A DNA stretch of 64,000 nt from Taenia hydatigena (taxonomy: Eukaryota; Platyhelminthes; Cestoda; Cyclophyllidea; Taeniidae). A program made the position numbers and the translations under genes. A model generated the notes under the pieces. The model did no database searches and was not told where the DNA came from. It saw only the letters and a program-made list of their open reading frames with translations. Every line of letters starts with the position of its first letter. The first letter of the stretch is position 1. This document shows positions 21,190-35,047 of this stretch, piece by piece. The DNA lies in assembly GCA_036345935.2 (NCBI GenBank), contig JADWOT020000001.1, positions 2,945,419-3,009,418 on the forward strand. The letters are read 5' to 3'.

Positions 21190-23280
21190 ATTTAAAAAAT
21201 GGATCGGGAAAATAAATACCTTTGCGGTCACACTTTGATTGTTCGAGGGTAAGCGTCAGCGCCTCCAAGTAAGTTCGTTAATTTTTAGAAAAAAGTAATA
21301 CTTCAAAGCAATGATTGGCAAATGGTTTATAAAATGTGGTTACAGTAAAACACTTGCCATGTGAGAACGGATAGTGACCCCATTTCGTCTTTAAGGTCAC
21401 GCAAACCACGCCAAAATAGCCGCTTATTGACGTTGTACTTAAAAAAACTGTTATAAAATTTGTTTTAAAAACATATTCATCATCAATTACTTTTGTGCCT
21501 CCTTTTGCATTACATAAGGAATCGCGAATGGCCACGTTTGTGTCACTTTGCAGTACATTAGGTTATTTCTACTTGTACAAATAATTTTGCTGGGTTCGCG
21601 CGATTTATTTATTGCAAGGTAATAAAAGAAAAGAGCCTAACTTGCCCTGGTGTTGCAAGAGACAAAACTAAACGTAAATCGAAAATTGGATGGATGAATG
21701 AATGGATGAGTATTCAGATTGATCAGGTATTAACGTACATATACCATACCATATCCAACTAGTCAAATAGCCATCTCAAGTAGCGAAAAGTTAAGTGAAC
21801 AAAACTTGATACCCATTAAAAGCGTCCTCATGCTACTGAACCCAAACCTCACTTACGTTTTTCTTGGATAGAATAAATGTCTCAGGTAATTTTAATACGT
21901 GAATTTGCGAATACATGAGTCAAATAGGGCCCACATTAGTTTGATTAGTGTGACAAAGAAACCTACCAAAGCAGAGAAATACTTCGTGCGAAATGCTAAC
22001 TCCAACCACGCCACCCGACTGGTGTGATTTTGCGACATCCTCATTGGTCAGTCGAGTTCACTCACCCATTGGCGCAGGTGTCACAAGGCTTTCCTTCTTG
22101 GTCTGTTCATCGGTTGAAAATTCAGGTGGATCAAGAGCTGACAAATCGCGGCTAGACAACAATAATAAATAAGGAATATTGAGAAGGAATGTGAGGGAAG
22201 AATGCAAGGTTTTGTGCGCAGCGAAGTCGATCATGGGTAGATAGATTAAAAAATTATTTTAAATGATTACCTTCTAAGCTCGAAACCTCCCCAAGATCAG
22301 TAGAGCGGGTATTTATGTGTGCCTTTGATCAAAATGAATTTAAGTTTTATACTATTGAAAGCTAAAATTATGAAGGTAAATTGGCGGAGCAACACCATAA
22401 CATATTAGCAAAATAATTGGTTTAACCCATATCCAACTATTGAAGGTTAATACCACGTTCTTTATCGAAAGAGCTTTCACAGCTTCTCTGCACTTCCCAA
22501 GCAGCTGGCGTGATCCGAGAATGAGTAATTAAATAGCCTTGTGACCATGTTATATCCCGGCTCTTAAACTGCAACTTTTGACGAGTCCTCAAGTCGGCTA
22601 TCGTGAAGCAGGATCACAACATTAAACTCAGTTAAAGCCCACGTAGGAAAAGCATTGGGTCACTTAGGAAGCACAATAAGGGCTAGTGATGGCTCTATCG
22701 GATAATCCTCACATATTGTTGTCAGAAGTATGGTCTACCCAAGTAGTGGTTGCAGAGCTTAGCGTCTTTTTGTTTCAACAAGAATTGAACGTACTGATGA
22801 TCTGATTACGTTCGTTTTGCGCCCTAATGTGTGCATAGTCCAGCTCGTAAATGACTTAATAATGAATGTGTGCATAGATTCTTAAACCGGAAGAAGTCAT
22901 CATGCACAAAAGGAGTAAACGTGCTGATCAGCGTAGCGCCCTGATAAGTATTTATTTACTTACCTACTTGTATGGAGGAGGATCGATTAGTACCTTTGCA
23001 TCGCGCTCTCTCTCTCTCCTGCACGCAATCCAGGTATAAACAACCTTTCACCTGTGGAGGCGGTTTGTTAGGTCCGTTCCATCTCACTTCGCCTCGCCTT
23101 CGCCGACTCGAGCAAGTGAACAGAACTCGCCACGCGGATGTAAGCGCAAGCAGTAGTTGGTTGATCTGCCGATCGATGGATCGATCGATTTTCCGCCAAT
23201 CGGGTCCCTCCGATTAATATCCTTATACCAGCCAATCAAATATGAAGGAAACTTTTTGGAGAGGATTCAACGCACAAGGA
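21190..23280. other. No gene seen
   Basis: AT-rich intergenic DNA upstream of galactokinase. It must contain that gene's promoter, but I see no clear TATA box or other core element. A short CT-rich stretch is at about 23006-23020. Confidence 0.5.
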
Positions 23281-23281
23281 A

Positions 23282-23491
23282 ATGAAGAAAATACCAACGA
23301 TAAAGGGAGACTGTCAGCAGAACCAAACCCTTGCGGTTGTAGGTATGCGTTGTGCAGGGAGGTTGGATAGAATAAACGGCGGGTTCGGAATAACGCGGTC
23401 GGTGTTTACACACGTCATTAAAAGGTGGATGGCGAAATACTTCACCAAGATGCATAAACTTTTGGCTGAGCGAAGTGGGTGGCAAGTCTAG
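23282..23491 (+). other. ORF related to the 17466-17612 segment
   Basis: A 69-codon open frame. Its second half (GGFGITRSVFTHVIKRWMAK) resembles the segment in galactokinase intron 3 at both DNA and protein level. No start context or splice partners were found. It is probably a third copy of a dispersed element. Confidence 0.3.
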
Positions 23492-23769
23492 CTTACGAAG
23501 TTGAGATGATCTGGGTGTGACGATTAAATTGTCGTGCCCAATATGTAGGAGTAGGAACTGTCACCCATTTAGTTGCGTCAAATGGTTACTAGAGGCTGAA
23601 TAATTGAAATTGAAAGAGGATTATTCTACTACCTCGGCAACGTTTCTATCAAGATTGCGTTTGGTATCGTTATTTAAAAAAGTAGTCAAAACCTCCAACG
23701 CGGTCCATTGGTGGACCATAACTCCTAAAGTCGATCGTTTTACTTTGATGCAAGCAAAATCAACCCATT

Positions 23770-24070
23770 CATTTTTATTCATCCATTCACATATGCATTC
23801 GGCCCATGTACATTCCTTCGCCATCCACCTATCTATCCACTTCATATGCATTAATTCTGTATCCACGCATCCATCCACCTTGCCTCCATTTCGTAACCAT
23901 TTGTCTTGTATCCATCTTTCCACCCTGAATTTATCCATTTATCCATTCGCTATCTGTCCAACCCCTTACTTTAATCTCCATCCATTCAGCTTCCATTCAT
24001 TCTGCAGCTATTTTTACTCGTCCACCCGTTCATCGGGTTTCCGTCTATCTACCCGTCTGCTTATTTCTAC
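23770..24070. repeat. Short (TCCA)n-type array
   Basis: Degenerate TCCA/TCCATTCA tract, the only one between the left array and the bestrophin region. The overlapping His/Ser-rich ORF is an artefact. Confidence 0.75.
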
Positions 24071-24099
24071 GTTTAACACCTAAGAGGATTATTAAAAAA

Positions 24100-26130
24100 A
24101 TTTGTAGCTATGACTACAATATCTCGCCCCAATTCCTGGAAGAAGGAATTACAACTCATGCCCCCGAACAACAATGCAAGTAGCGCAATGCAATTGAGTT
24201 TATTTCGTCGCAAATTCTGCATCCAACTTCTCAAATTATGGTATTGTTGCTAATGCAACTTAGGTTGTGCTATTGACAAGGCCGACGGCACATGATTTGG
24301 CGTTGTGCCTGGTGGATTGGCCTTAAGGTCAAATTGGAGACGTAAAATTTGTACAAGGAAAAGAACAACACTGGCGTTGATGACAGCCGTATTCAAATCG
24401 GAGAGCTAGCACTTTATTGGAAAAACGTTATCTTTTCACCACATCGTGTGTGTTGCGATTGTGCAGGTGAGTCGCCAACCGGAAAGGGTCATCGTTGTAG
24501 CCAGTGAACGTGATGAGGGCCCTGTCAATGCTCACAGGCGTGAGGGCGTTAAACGATAAGCAAGCGGATGATAGTACTGTTGAACCATCCCACGAGAGCG
24601 TCAGGATCGAGTCAGAATCTGGCCGACACAGCATTGCAAGCCATTAAATTTTCGGTCATGTCGTGAAGCCACTTGTCAATTCCAATTGACTATCTTTGTT
24701 CTTTCCACCTTTATAAAACTTTTGTCCATGGAGTCTTTATCTCTTCCCTTGCTGAGTTACCAAAGGATGTCGACTTCGTCAACATCGTTGTTTCCTCTGC
24801 TCTCCTGTAAGGCTGCTCGCCTCCCCGGTTAAGCACAAAGGCCTCGAATAGTGGAATAAAAGTAGTTCCCTACTTGATTTGCTTACTGATGGGTTCCGTG
24901 TCCCGCCTTTGTCTAACGTCTAAAACAGTATGACTAAATCACTGCCAAATCTTACGCCCAATCGAACCCACTCGTCCCTGAAAGATGGAGACAGAACAGA
25001 GAAAGTCATTATTTTACACCTAGGTCTAAACACAGCTCCTTGTGAGCCCAATTCAGTGGTCCGATCCCTGTTCACGTATGCAACTACCCTGAATCGATCC
25101 ATCGATTAACCGACCAATCGAATTTATAATCGATTGACCGTCCGCCCCAAGCGGCGCTCGCAGCCAGCCCACTCGTGTGTCCTCTTGTCACCGTCGTTCA
25201 TGTTGAGCGTGTGTCTTCACAGGTCGCGCTGAACTGCAAAAGCTACTCCCTACCAAGCCTTTGTGGTAATGAGATGCGATTTGTTAATTGAATGCAGAAG
25301 TCCGAACACGTAGTTGTCAGTTGAAAGACGTAAATCCCGAAAAATACGCACAGATTGTAGATGACCTAGGATAATAAGGCCACCACGTTCCATTCAAGGT
25401 GTACAAATGAAATTGGCTCCGTCGGCAGCTAGTTGTTCGTCTGCAAATGCCTCGACAGTATTCACCAGCACTATGGCATCCAATCGAGTCGCGAAAATCT
25501 ACTCTTCCGCAAAGGTATGTCTGAACAACGGCTTCAGTGAAAAACCCGCAGAGAGGAACGACCGCATCGAGTAAAGAGCTACTTCACCCTCGTGAATGGC
25601 AATTTTCACCAACGTATAAACACCACGATGTGGTGACAGACTCCAAAGTAAACTAAAGTAGTTTTAAATGTTCAGGTATTTTTCACACACTCGCTCCTTC
25701 GTTTACCTCTGCACCCACCCTACAAATTAGAGATACGACAAAGTGCTCTCTCATCTCTTCCTCCATCAGTGCACCACTTCATTCCACCATCCCATCCAGC
25801 CGTACCGACCCGCTCAGGTCCTTCTTTCAACATCCCACCACGTACCGCCGCGAAATAACACCCTCCGATCAAAGTCTATTGTTCCTCCAAGTATTCCAAA
25901 CTGGCAAGCGCTCGGGATGCACAAGCATTCGAGGTCTGCTCAAGAATCCCTAAGTAAACAAGACAGAGCCACTGCCAAAGACCTCGTTCAACTAAACCTC
26001 ATAAGTGGATTTATACGGCACGTCAACAATCCTAATTTCATTTCAACTTATTAGGTACAAATTCACCTATAAACTGTACAAACAAAAGTGGTGGATCCAG
26101 GAGCAGCATAACAGACTAGGAATATGCGTG
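24100..26130. other. No gene recognised
   Basis: A 68-codon minus frame at 24428-24634 has balanced composition but no family I recognise. No splice sites link it to other exons. The remainder shows nothing I can support. Confidence 0.4.
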
Positions 26131-26137
26131 GCATTAA

Positions 26138-27132
26138 CTACTTAAACTTTTCAAACACTGGACTGCTGAAATGATCCCGACAGCGTTCGTAGAGCACCTT
26201 CAGAGCAGCGTTCTGAATTATCTCTTCTTCCAGAATCTCCGATTTGAATTGACGCAGCTAAAGGTGGTACAAAAGGGTTAGAACTACGAATTGAAGAGGA
26301 CGCAGCTACAGGAAGAATAAGTGGCCGGCTCGCACCTGCAGCTGTTCCTTCCGAATGACAGCAGGCAGAACTGTAGAGGCAGGGTCCTTTTCGTACCTCT
26401 GTTTGAGATCGTTTACACGATTTGTTGAGACGTCGATGCAACGCTTGATGGCTGTGAATCGACGCTTGTGTAAATCAATCAACTAGGAGGGCAGAAACAA
26501 ATGCTACTTAAACAATAGTAAGTAGGGGACGCCCCATTCACCAACACAAAGCCTCATACATATCGAATGTCTGGACAAAGCCATAATTGCATATCTACTT
26601 ATAATCCAGGGCAATAAACCACTAATTAAGCTCTCCGTTTGCACCCCTTTCACAAGGAGACAAAACATTTACAGTCAAGAGTACATGGACAGGCAACATA
26701 ATCCGATTTAAGCCAACCTTATCGAAAAATAGGGAGCATTGCTTAGCGGCATCAACAGATTGAGAAAAGGAAGCGGTAGGCAAGGTGGCGTTCAGCTCGT
26801 TGTTTATGCGATCGTCCGATTTACGCCAAGTATGTAGAAGCTTCTAAGGCCAATAAAATTCAAGCATTAGAAAAGATGATATAGCAAATGACACACGGAA
26901 AATATTCTCTGCAGAGGTCAAGGGAACACAGTGCAACCACACACACAACATATACATTCAATAGATTCTGACCAGACACGTATGAGCATTAAAAGCCTAG
27001 GATATTTTCCAATAACGACCGCGTAAACCCACACTCCAGGTGGAAACATGCGATACGAGCACAAAAATAATCTCAAATTACGCTAAAACGAAGGAAGTCG
27101 TCACAGGGAATATCGTCTGCAATCGCATCCAT
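26138..27132 (-). CDS. MIX23: MIX23/CCDC58 mitochondrial intermembrane-space protein
   Basis: Four exons (minus): 27082-27132, 26718-26843, 26336-26482, 26138-26257. All junctions are phase 0 GT-AG, giving 147 residues (human CCDC58: 144). It aligns along its length: IPCDDFLRF near the start, then SDDRINNELNATLPTASF (human IDDRIVHELNTTVPTASF), and EEIIQNAALKVLYERCRDHF near the end (human VVNDRSWKVFNERCRIHF). Cysteines are at 10, 53, 74 and 134. The family is imported into the mitochondrial intermembrane space and is linked to protein-import stress. The ATG at 27132 is the only one giving the family N-terminus. The gene is head to head with the NCOA5-like gene, about 900 bp apart. The lower part of the first intron shows nothing notable. 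Confidence 0.94.
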
Positions 27133-28032
27133 GTATTAGCAGAGCATTAAGCCACGCTAAATTGCAGCAGCCAACAAATTTGGAGGAAGCGGGGTAGGAG
27201 CGAAGCAGACAAAATCGTTTAATAAACTAGCTCACGCAAAAGGGGTACAAAAATTTGTCAGCAACTGCGAAGAAAAATTAATGCGCTTTTTTACAAGCCT
27301 TGATAGTGGGCACTAAATGAATATCTTAACCCCCTGAATCCACCTACAATTTTTAAGAATCCGAAAAACTCACTCATTCTCCACTAAAGAACAATTGATG
27401 CTGTAGAGGTCCATAGTTTTGTAAAGCACAAAAAGATGCGAAAATTCAAGATAGTTGCATACTTTCGACATCCAGTAAGGCCTGTGGCTACTGGCAAGGT
27501 CCAAAGACCAAACCACCTGGTTAAGTAACAGCGAAGGAATGCCCAAGTAGTCCTTAAGTTAAAACCGAGTGCATAAAAACGATTTACATATTGCGCTATC
27601 ACCCGTTTTCTTGGGCCTCAATGAAACTAGAGTAGCATGCTTATCTGGATGTAAATAAACTGTTTTGAATGGTAAGTGTGTTCGCTGACGTGTAAGAAAA
27701 CACATTCGTAGTCCAATATGATATGCTTTTAATGGCACAATTTTATTTGGTATTTCGGGTGTTTTCCAACGCAGACTTAAAATTCATGTCATTGCTGATG
27801 ATGCTTCCAGTGTTGCCCCTTCCTGCTTCTAACACGTCGAGCTAGCAAAAATTTATGGTCACGATCTGCGCCGTTTGCAAACAAATCTGTTTGCGATTTT
27901 ATGTATTTATAATAGCTGTTGCATTTAAATGACTAGGTCTGGGAATTTAACTGCGTTTTGACAACTGCGCGGCAACTATAGTTTTGTTTCGCGTGGCGCC
28001 TGGTTTGGTGTGACTTGCGCGCCCTTTTTGTG
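27133..28032. promoter_or_regulatory. Divergent intergenic region, MIX23 / NCOA5-like
   Basis: This 900-bp gap separates two start codons on opposite strands and must hold both promoters. I see no clear TATA box. The right part, about 27970-28030, is richer in CG dinucleotides than the surrounding DNA. Confidence 0.4.
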
Positions 28033-31000
28033 ATGTCACTGATGTGTTCTCGACGTGGGCATTCGCGATCCTCAGATAAGGGCTGCTTCAGAAGAATCGT
28101 TATCGAGGGTCTGAAACCTCCATTCGATAAGGATGACAGTGTCCGTACTTGGCTTGCAAGATATGGAACTGTTGAAGGCAAGCACGTCTCTGGCTATTTA
28201 ATTCCTGCTTATCATTTTATGTTTGCAAACTTACGTCATTTGTTAGGATTTATTGAGCGACATCACTTGAGACTCTAAAAATGGTGTTACCGTTTCTTAC
28301 ATATCAAGTTCGTTTATCGTTTGCAGAAATCGAAAGATTTTACAGCAGCATCGTTGTCAAGTTCTCGTCGGAATTACAGGCATCAGAGGCGGTTCGTTGC
28401 GAAAACGGAATTCGCAGCTCTGGCTCCACCATTAAGGTGCAGCTTGCAGACTCGGACACAATACAGCAGCTCGTTCGAAGACACCCCAGGCGGAAGAGGT
28501 CTTTATCGTTGCAGCAAAAGCGCAGTACTAGCTCTAGATCAGGGTCCTCTACGAGACTCGCTCGCAAACCGTGAGCGTTACACTGGGTTCTTATTGTTTT
28601 TTCTCTTACTTTGTCTTTATTTGTGCTCACTTTGCTTTCGCTTTAGACGCACTACTAATAAATATAAGCACTCACTAACGCGGCTTCTGGAAGCTGCTAA
28701 TAAAGCAAGGTGGGTATTAAATTCCGGCTGGTTTCGTGATTCACTTCGCGAATCTGGAGTATTAATTACTTTACCTTTCTCGAAAACTCTTCTGTGTTGC
28801 TAACTTGGCTTGTCCTTCGTCGTCACTCGTGTTTGAGTCTGCTCAAATTTTTCTTGTCCCATTGCCAAGCCTTATTGTGGATCAAATTTCGTTGTTGAAC
28901 TACTAAAACTTCTCTTTGTGTGGAGAGTGTGCGACAGGAAATTGTTTCATACTAGTTTCCATCTTTGATACGAAATTCGAGTCATTTTCAGATTCCTTTT
29001 TTTAATCTTAAAGGTGTGGGCTTCATTTGTGTTTCTTGTTCGTCTTCGTTAAAGTTTTAGTATGAGTTTTAGCATTTGTTTCAAATGTGGGCCTTTGAAA
29101 CCATCCATTTCAGGTCCCTTCAGAGCATTAGGCATAATGCGACTCCCGCCATTCGAGGGGAATGGTTCATTCTAACATGGTTTCCCGAAGTTCATAGGGG
29201 CTTTGAAATATCACTTTGACCTTATATACCTTATATCTAGCTATTTTACGAAACAAGTTTGAGATATCACCAATTATTTATTTGCTACCATGAGCCACGT
29301 CTGTGCTTTTTACTACATGAGTCTTTCAATCACATTAAAATGTTTGCATCTGAGGCAAACTCTTGCTTTAGTAAAACAAAGTGTTTTTGGCTTGTTTGCA
29401 TTACTTTATTTGCTTGAAAGCTGCTAGCTTTCTTCATCCTCTCCATTATTCAAAAGACGACGCTTCTCATCCGCTGGCCTACTCTACTTGCACTCCAAGA
29501 CTTGGATTTGCTTCCGAATATGCTAGTTCCCGATCCGTTTAGGTCAGGAGTGCCAGTAAATTTTGTCAAAGATCCCTAGCATCTTTCACATTCGAATAGC
29601 GAAATTCGATTTTGTTAAGGTTACCTGACTCTTTCATTACCTCTCTATCGTTGCCCAATTTGGGTCACGGAAATGGCACTTTATGGTCACGGAGTTATGG
29701 TTTTCTAAAAAACATTACGGTACCGCCACTTGTCTATTAATCTAGATGACAATTACTTACAGCTGACTCCTCCAATCGCAGCTCAAGAAAGGAATTTTGA
29801 TGCGCGCATTTTATTTCAACTTGAAGGTACCTACTTCCTCCTCCTTTTTCGTCCAGTCGTTTGAAAACAATGGGCCCTCGTCACTCAGATGTCAGGAGCC
29901 AGCCATCCAAATGCGAGACATCAGCTCAGGAGTCGAAAGAGGCGACGACCTCGTCGCAACATAATTCTCGCAGCTCCAGCGAATATGACGTAGCCATATT
30001 GGCCGTCACGCACGACCTGGTGCAGTACGCGGAAACGGTGCAGACTCTTCTTCATCATCGCGCCGTTGAGGAAGGGGGCGCGCTCTTGGACCACCAGCGA
30101 CAGAGGCAGCAACAGGAGGTTCCGGAGCTACAAATCCGCTCACCTAGGGTGAAAATCATGGTATTGATGAGTGTGGACCACATCGCACCCTGTATGCAGG
30201 ACCTCGGGGAGGAAGGCGTGCTTTTCGCCATCCTCCTCAATGCAGCAAACATGACTCACGATTCGTGCACTCTTCGCATCCTACACTCATCCACGCAACA
30301 GGGTGCGTTTTTATCTAGCCTTGATTAAGGTCCTCTACACTCGTGATAAGTCGATCTTTTGTTTTCATCCGTTCCTACGATTTGTTTGTATCCGGTCGAC
30401 GTATTGAGTTATACGCGGCCAGATTACTTTTGGTGACGGGTTATGGGACGTCCTGTATTGTTCTTGGTATGGAATGCTCCTACTCCGGATTTTAACCCAT
30501 TCCACATTCTTTATCGGTGTGGAGTATAGTGGCTTTTTGTCGAGACGGTTTCAATCTAATCGAATGCATGGAAGGCACGAGTCTTTCCACTGCTTTGCGC
30601 AGCTCCATTTTGGACCAAGGAAGTAAGGGCTTCAGTGACATCTATGATGATTACCTTTTGAGCGTGTCCAACTCAAAGTTGTTTCGCGCGATAGTCTCGC
30701 CAATATGTCGTTTCGGACTGAACTACTAACCTACTCAAACCTAGTCGTCGAAATGAGACCACTCGCTTTGTTACTCATCTGGTAGTTGTACACCCCCTCT
30801 TCTCCCAGGTCAGGTATCCACAGGCTGGCTCATTTTCAAGACTATAAGCAGGGACAAAATTGGCTGCTTACTATGTAATATGGTCTACCAGTAAATTATC
30901 CCAATGCCCCACTCATACCCACATCCTTCCAGCTCATCGGTGCGTCAAGACTTTGTCATGCGGCATCCTTTTGCCACTTAGTCCTCCATTTTTTTTTCGA

Positions 31001-34000
31001 AGGCTGTTCCGGCACCTTCCTGTGGTCGATGTTCTTTTTTATTTGCTGCAAATATTCCAAAAAGCGAAAAGTGATGATAAACTGAGTTGGATCATGGCGA
31101 GGGTAGTATTTTCCACGTCGATTTAATTTCCTGAGATCTAGGCGTAATGCTTGTATGCCTAGTTTTTTTGGTGAGCGAGCTACAATGGTAGGTAACCATT
31201 GGTGGTGTTCTATACCTTCAATTTTCGTTGCACTTATCACACTTGGGTAGATTTTACCCTAAAACAATGAGAAATGGGGTCACAATGGTATAACTGATCG
31301 TTCGCACATGATGTGAATTTTGCCCCAAAGAATTGTTTCTACTCATTGGAACTTGATTTTGCTTATAAGCATTGTGGCATCTTAACTAGACTCGATGTTC
31401 ATTTGGTAGCCCCATTTTGCATCTCTGCTCCAGTTGTTCTCCCTTGATGGCATTTAGATATAGTATTCCGCCCACTAAGCCTAAATTTTCCCTCTTCTGG
31501 TCGATCGTGCTTACTATTGACATCAGTATAATGCAAAAGATGCATTACTTTAGGCCGGTGGGGAGGGAGGTGGAGATAAAGATTACAGGGTGGCGATTGA
31601 AGCCTGCGGACCTCCAAGACTCTATACAGGTAAGTATAGAATTATGATAGGGCTTTGCATCTCGTGGATTCCACGATGGATCGTTTTTCACCTTCTCATA
31701 AACACTGGCAGCGTATTTTACCCTTCTCCTCTCTTCCCCAGTAATAGCAGCGAATGGGACTCGTGCGAGGTAGAACTTCTCTTCCATTTCATAATTGGGA
31801 GATTTAATTGCTCCACAGAACACCGCAACATGCCACTACCCGATGCAATAGATCTGCTTTTGCGGGACTTCGCTGATTATCTGGAAACCGAAGCAGCTTT
31901 TACTTCTGCCTCCAAGGCAACCTCTCCACTTCCTCTACCTGCACCACCACCACCGACACTGCAACAAAATTCACAAAAACCGCGGCACTTACAATCGCGT
32001 CAACAACAGCAACAAAGTCAACAGCAAATGCGTCACCGTCGTCGCCGTTGCCGCCATCGGTATCGACACAGCTCTCTCTCGTCTTCCTCAACTTGCACTT
32101 CCATCTCCTCTTCATTATCCTTCAGAACTGCATCCTCCTCCGCCACCTCTTCTTCACGTCACCTGCATAGATCGGGACGAAGACCCCATCAGTTGCAGCA
32201 GCAGAAGCAATCGCACTCACACCATCGGCGTCACCACCCACAACAACAGCGTTCGGCAAGGGAAGAGACGGATAATTTTGGAACGACGGGGATGGAAACG
32301 ATTCCAGCGCCTGACGATCCCAACTTCCTGGCGCCATCGCGTCATGTTGCAGTGCTTCTCCGCATGTTAGCCGATTCACGCATTCTCTCGGTAGGCGAGT
32401 TGGACGAGATTTCCGCCTTCATTGCTCAACGCCGCGCACGGTTGACCAGTGAATTCATTACAGGTAATGAGTGTGGCAGTAACAGTACTTCTTTGCCTTT
32501 CAAAACTCAAAAATTGGCTTTTCGACTGAGGCAAGAGGAGTTTATGCACCGGTTTTGAGTTCTTTTCACTGGAGGCCTCGGAGTCGAATATTGGAATGTG
32601 GTCTAGCCAGCAATTGAGCTGGTTGAGACGTTTATGTTCCCTAAGTTCCTGAGTGTAGTATCCACGTTGTCACCGAAGTTCGAAATGCTGTCGGGTTGGC
32701 ATCTTGGTATCTGGATCATATTAAGTTGGAAGGATTATCAAAATTTGTTTTCTGCTTTGTCGGCCACGACAACACAGTTTGCGCTTTAGAAGTTTGCATT
32801 TTTGCGAGAAAGCATTTGATTCGGGGAAAAGATGTGAATTATTCCAGAGCTTTCAACGGATCCATTTATTCTTGTCTTCTTTGTTGCCTGGATTTCAAAA
32901 GTTCGTTTACTCCATGTTTCCCGAATCTAGATTTTGCGTTTGTTATGTGCCACTCCCAGATTGCAGGAAAATTGGCCAGAAATTTGAAAACCACTTTTCT
33001 GCAAACACGTCGCCTTACCTTTCTTCCATTTTACCGGATCAGTACTGCCTAACCTTCTAGCGGGATCATTGTGGGCTTCCTCCTTGTGCTATCATCGTTC
33101 TGCGCAGTTTTTTGTCGATGAACAGCAGTTCCCTTCTCGCAGCGCTGGTGTGTACTCTCCATCCAGCTGTATTATAAGTTTGTAGGGGAATCGAATGACT
33201 CCATTTCGCTGTTTTGGAAGCCGAATTGTGACAAATTGAATTTGACGACTTCCATGCAGGCGTAAACCCCAATACGGCCTTGAAGGCCCGTATCATGGAG
33301 ACACTCTATCCAAACTTCGGAAGGGGGAGAGGAGGCCATGTCACCTCGACACCCTCCGCACCACTGCAGGCTCGACGCTCCCTGCCTGCCAATGTGGCCG
33401 GCAATTCAACTGATGTGATCAGGAACACCACTACCCCTGCTGTTGCTGCTGGTTCCGGTGCAGCTGTTGTTCCTACTCAAACACCATCTGTAGGAACGGA
33501 TAGTTCAAAGTATTCAAGCCTTGTTTCATTCATCTATCCCCCTAACCTTCCTTCTTCGAATTCTTGAACTTGGCGTTTATTCTTTTTGCTCCCGTTTGGT
33601 TTTTCTTGCATTGCTGCGTTAATTAATAACTGTTATCTGAATTACTACTTCTCAACAGCGAGATTGTCAATAATAACCCTTGGCTGGAACAAGGCGTTCA
33701 TCCTTGTTGTTCTGGGCTAGGTGGGTGGGGTGTAGAAGTCTTGCAACTCCCCAGAGTTAAGCATGAAATTGCCTTTTCTCTCTTCCTTTCAGCTGGACCG
33801 GTGATGCATCGCGTGCCTTCTTCATCCCAATTATACGTCGACACATCGGAGGCGTTGAATTTGACCGAGACCACGTTCTCAAGTGCTGGCGAGGTGGTCG
33901 TCACACCGGATGTTGCATCGAAGGCGTTGAAGTCCTTGTTCGGAGGAGCGATTACCGTTAGCCGTTATCGACGTTGTCCACGGCCCTACCGTGACCTAAG

Positions 34001-34031
34001 AGGGAAGTTTAGAAAGAACGGGTCTGAATAG
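28033..34031 (+). CDS. NCOA5: NCOA5-like RNA-binding coactivator with RRM
   Basis: Proposed exons: 28033-28177, 28327-28570, 28647-28709, 29857-30302, 31819-32463, 33260-33502 (donor uncertain), 33793-34031; about 674 residues. An RRM-like fold lies at about 18-93 (FRRIVIEGL as RNP2, FYSSIVVKF as RNP1), followed by an Arg/Ser tail. Residues about 180-305 match the NCOA5 anticodon-binding-like domain: YDVAILAV, then GVLFAILLNAAN, then the hallmark EHRNMP immediately after a splice. A Gln/His/Ser-rich spacer follows, then the three-helix segment LLRMLADSRILSVGELDEI (human LINLLADNRYLTAEETDKI), then ALKARIMETLYPN and ALKSLFGGAI, all in human order. The first intron uses a GC donor (GCAAGC). It probably acts in nuclear transcription or RNA regulation. 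The family match is strong from exon 4 on; the RRM link rests on splice phase. Confidence 0.83.
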
Positions 34032-35047
34032 CAAAAGCGCATTGACACCTTTCCACTAACTTGTGTAAGGTTATCAATTTTATCGATTTCATTGGAATAA
34101 CCATGACAATATAGGTAAAATTTTGGCACCTTTTATCGTTGTGATGGCACGAGTAGTGTTGAGGTTAAGCAGCATTCAAGGAAAAATGCCTTTTGGCGCA
34201 CATTTCTCGGTCGCGTTTTTTCACCTTCCTTTGTGTTGAACTGGAAGGCGGAGTCGTCAGAGTGGCTGAACCTCCACAGGACAATTGGATGATGATTCAC
34301 TTGCGCCTAACTGCACGGTGTGTTGTGCGTTAATCGATTTTGGTTGCTTTCAAGGCTTTCTTGACTTGGGCTGAAGGCCATCTCCGCGATCGAGATTATC
34401 AATGGCATGAGATACCGTCTGGCAGATTTAAGCCAATTGTTTCGTCGTCCTTTTTGTGCTTGGACAAGCGACTCTATAACCACACGCTGTTCCTCCTATC
34501 CACTACCACTTGTTGCAGTGGGCTGGCTCGACTCGTAGCCCGTCGTAGAATCCGCTTTAGCATCCTTTTATCCCTATTCGTAACCGCTCCTTGTTGATTT
34601 GCGAGATATTCTCAAGATGTCTAATTTATTCCGAAATGGTCCAAAGTAGGAGTTGCTGCATTGGTGAAACATTTGGTCGTTTTTGCTTCCACACCATTGT
34701 TCTAGTTTAATCCATTGAAAAATAGTGCAACAAGCTTTAAGAAGTCTCGTAGATTTCGACGGGATTTATCTGGACTGATTTCATCGACCTTTCTAGCCTT
34801 CACAGTCGAGACGTGGGTCTCTGGTTAGGCTACACAGTCTCCTGGTCTGCCATTTTTAGCCTTTGTGACAAGAATAAGGTGGACCGCGGATTCACGTGTC
34901 TTGTTGCCCTCAGATGCACCTCGAGCTCACCTCAGTTGCCACCCCAACGGAAGGTTTCCCTTGTGAGTGCCAAAGACCCTGGCAATTAGCGACTGAGAAG
35001 GAGGGGAACTGCGTCGACCCGTCTAGCCATGGTAGGCTATCCTGGCG

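Noticed and set aside
31590..31818. 5' part of the 322-codon ORF in the NCOA5-like gene
   Set aside because: The NCOA5 similarity begins exactly after the CCACAG acceptor at 31818, so the upstream frame is intron read-through.
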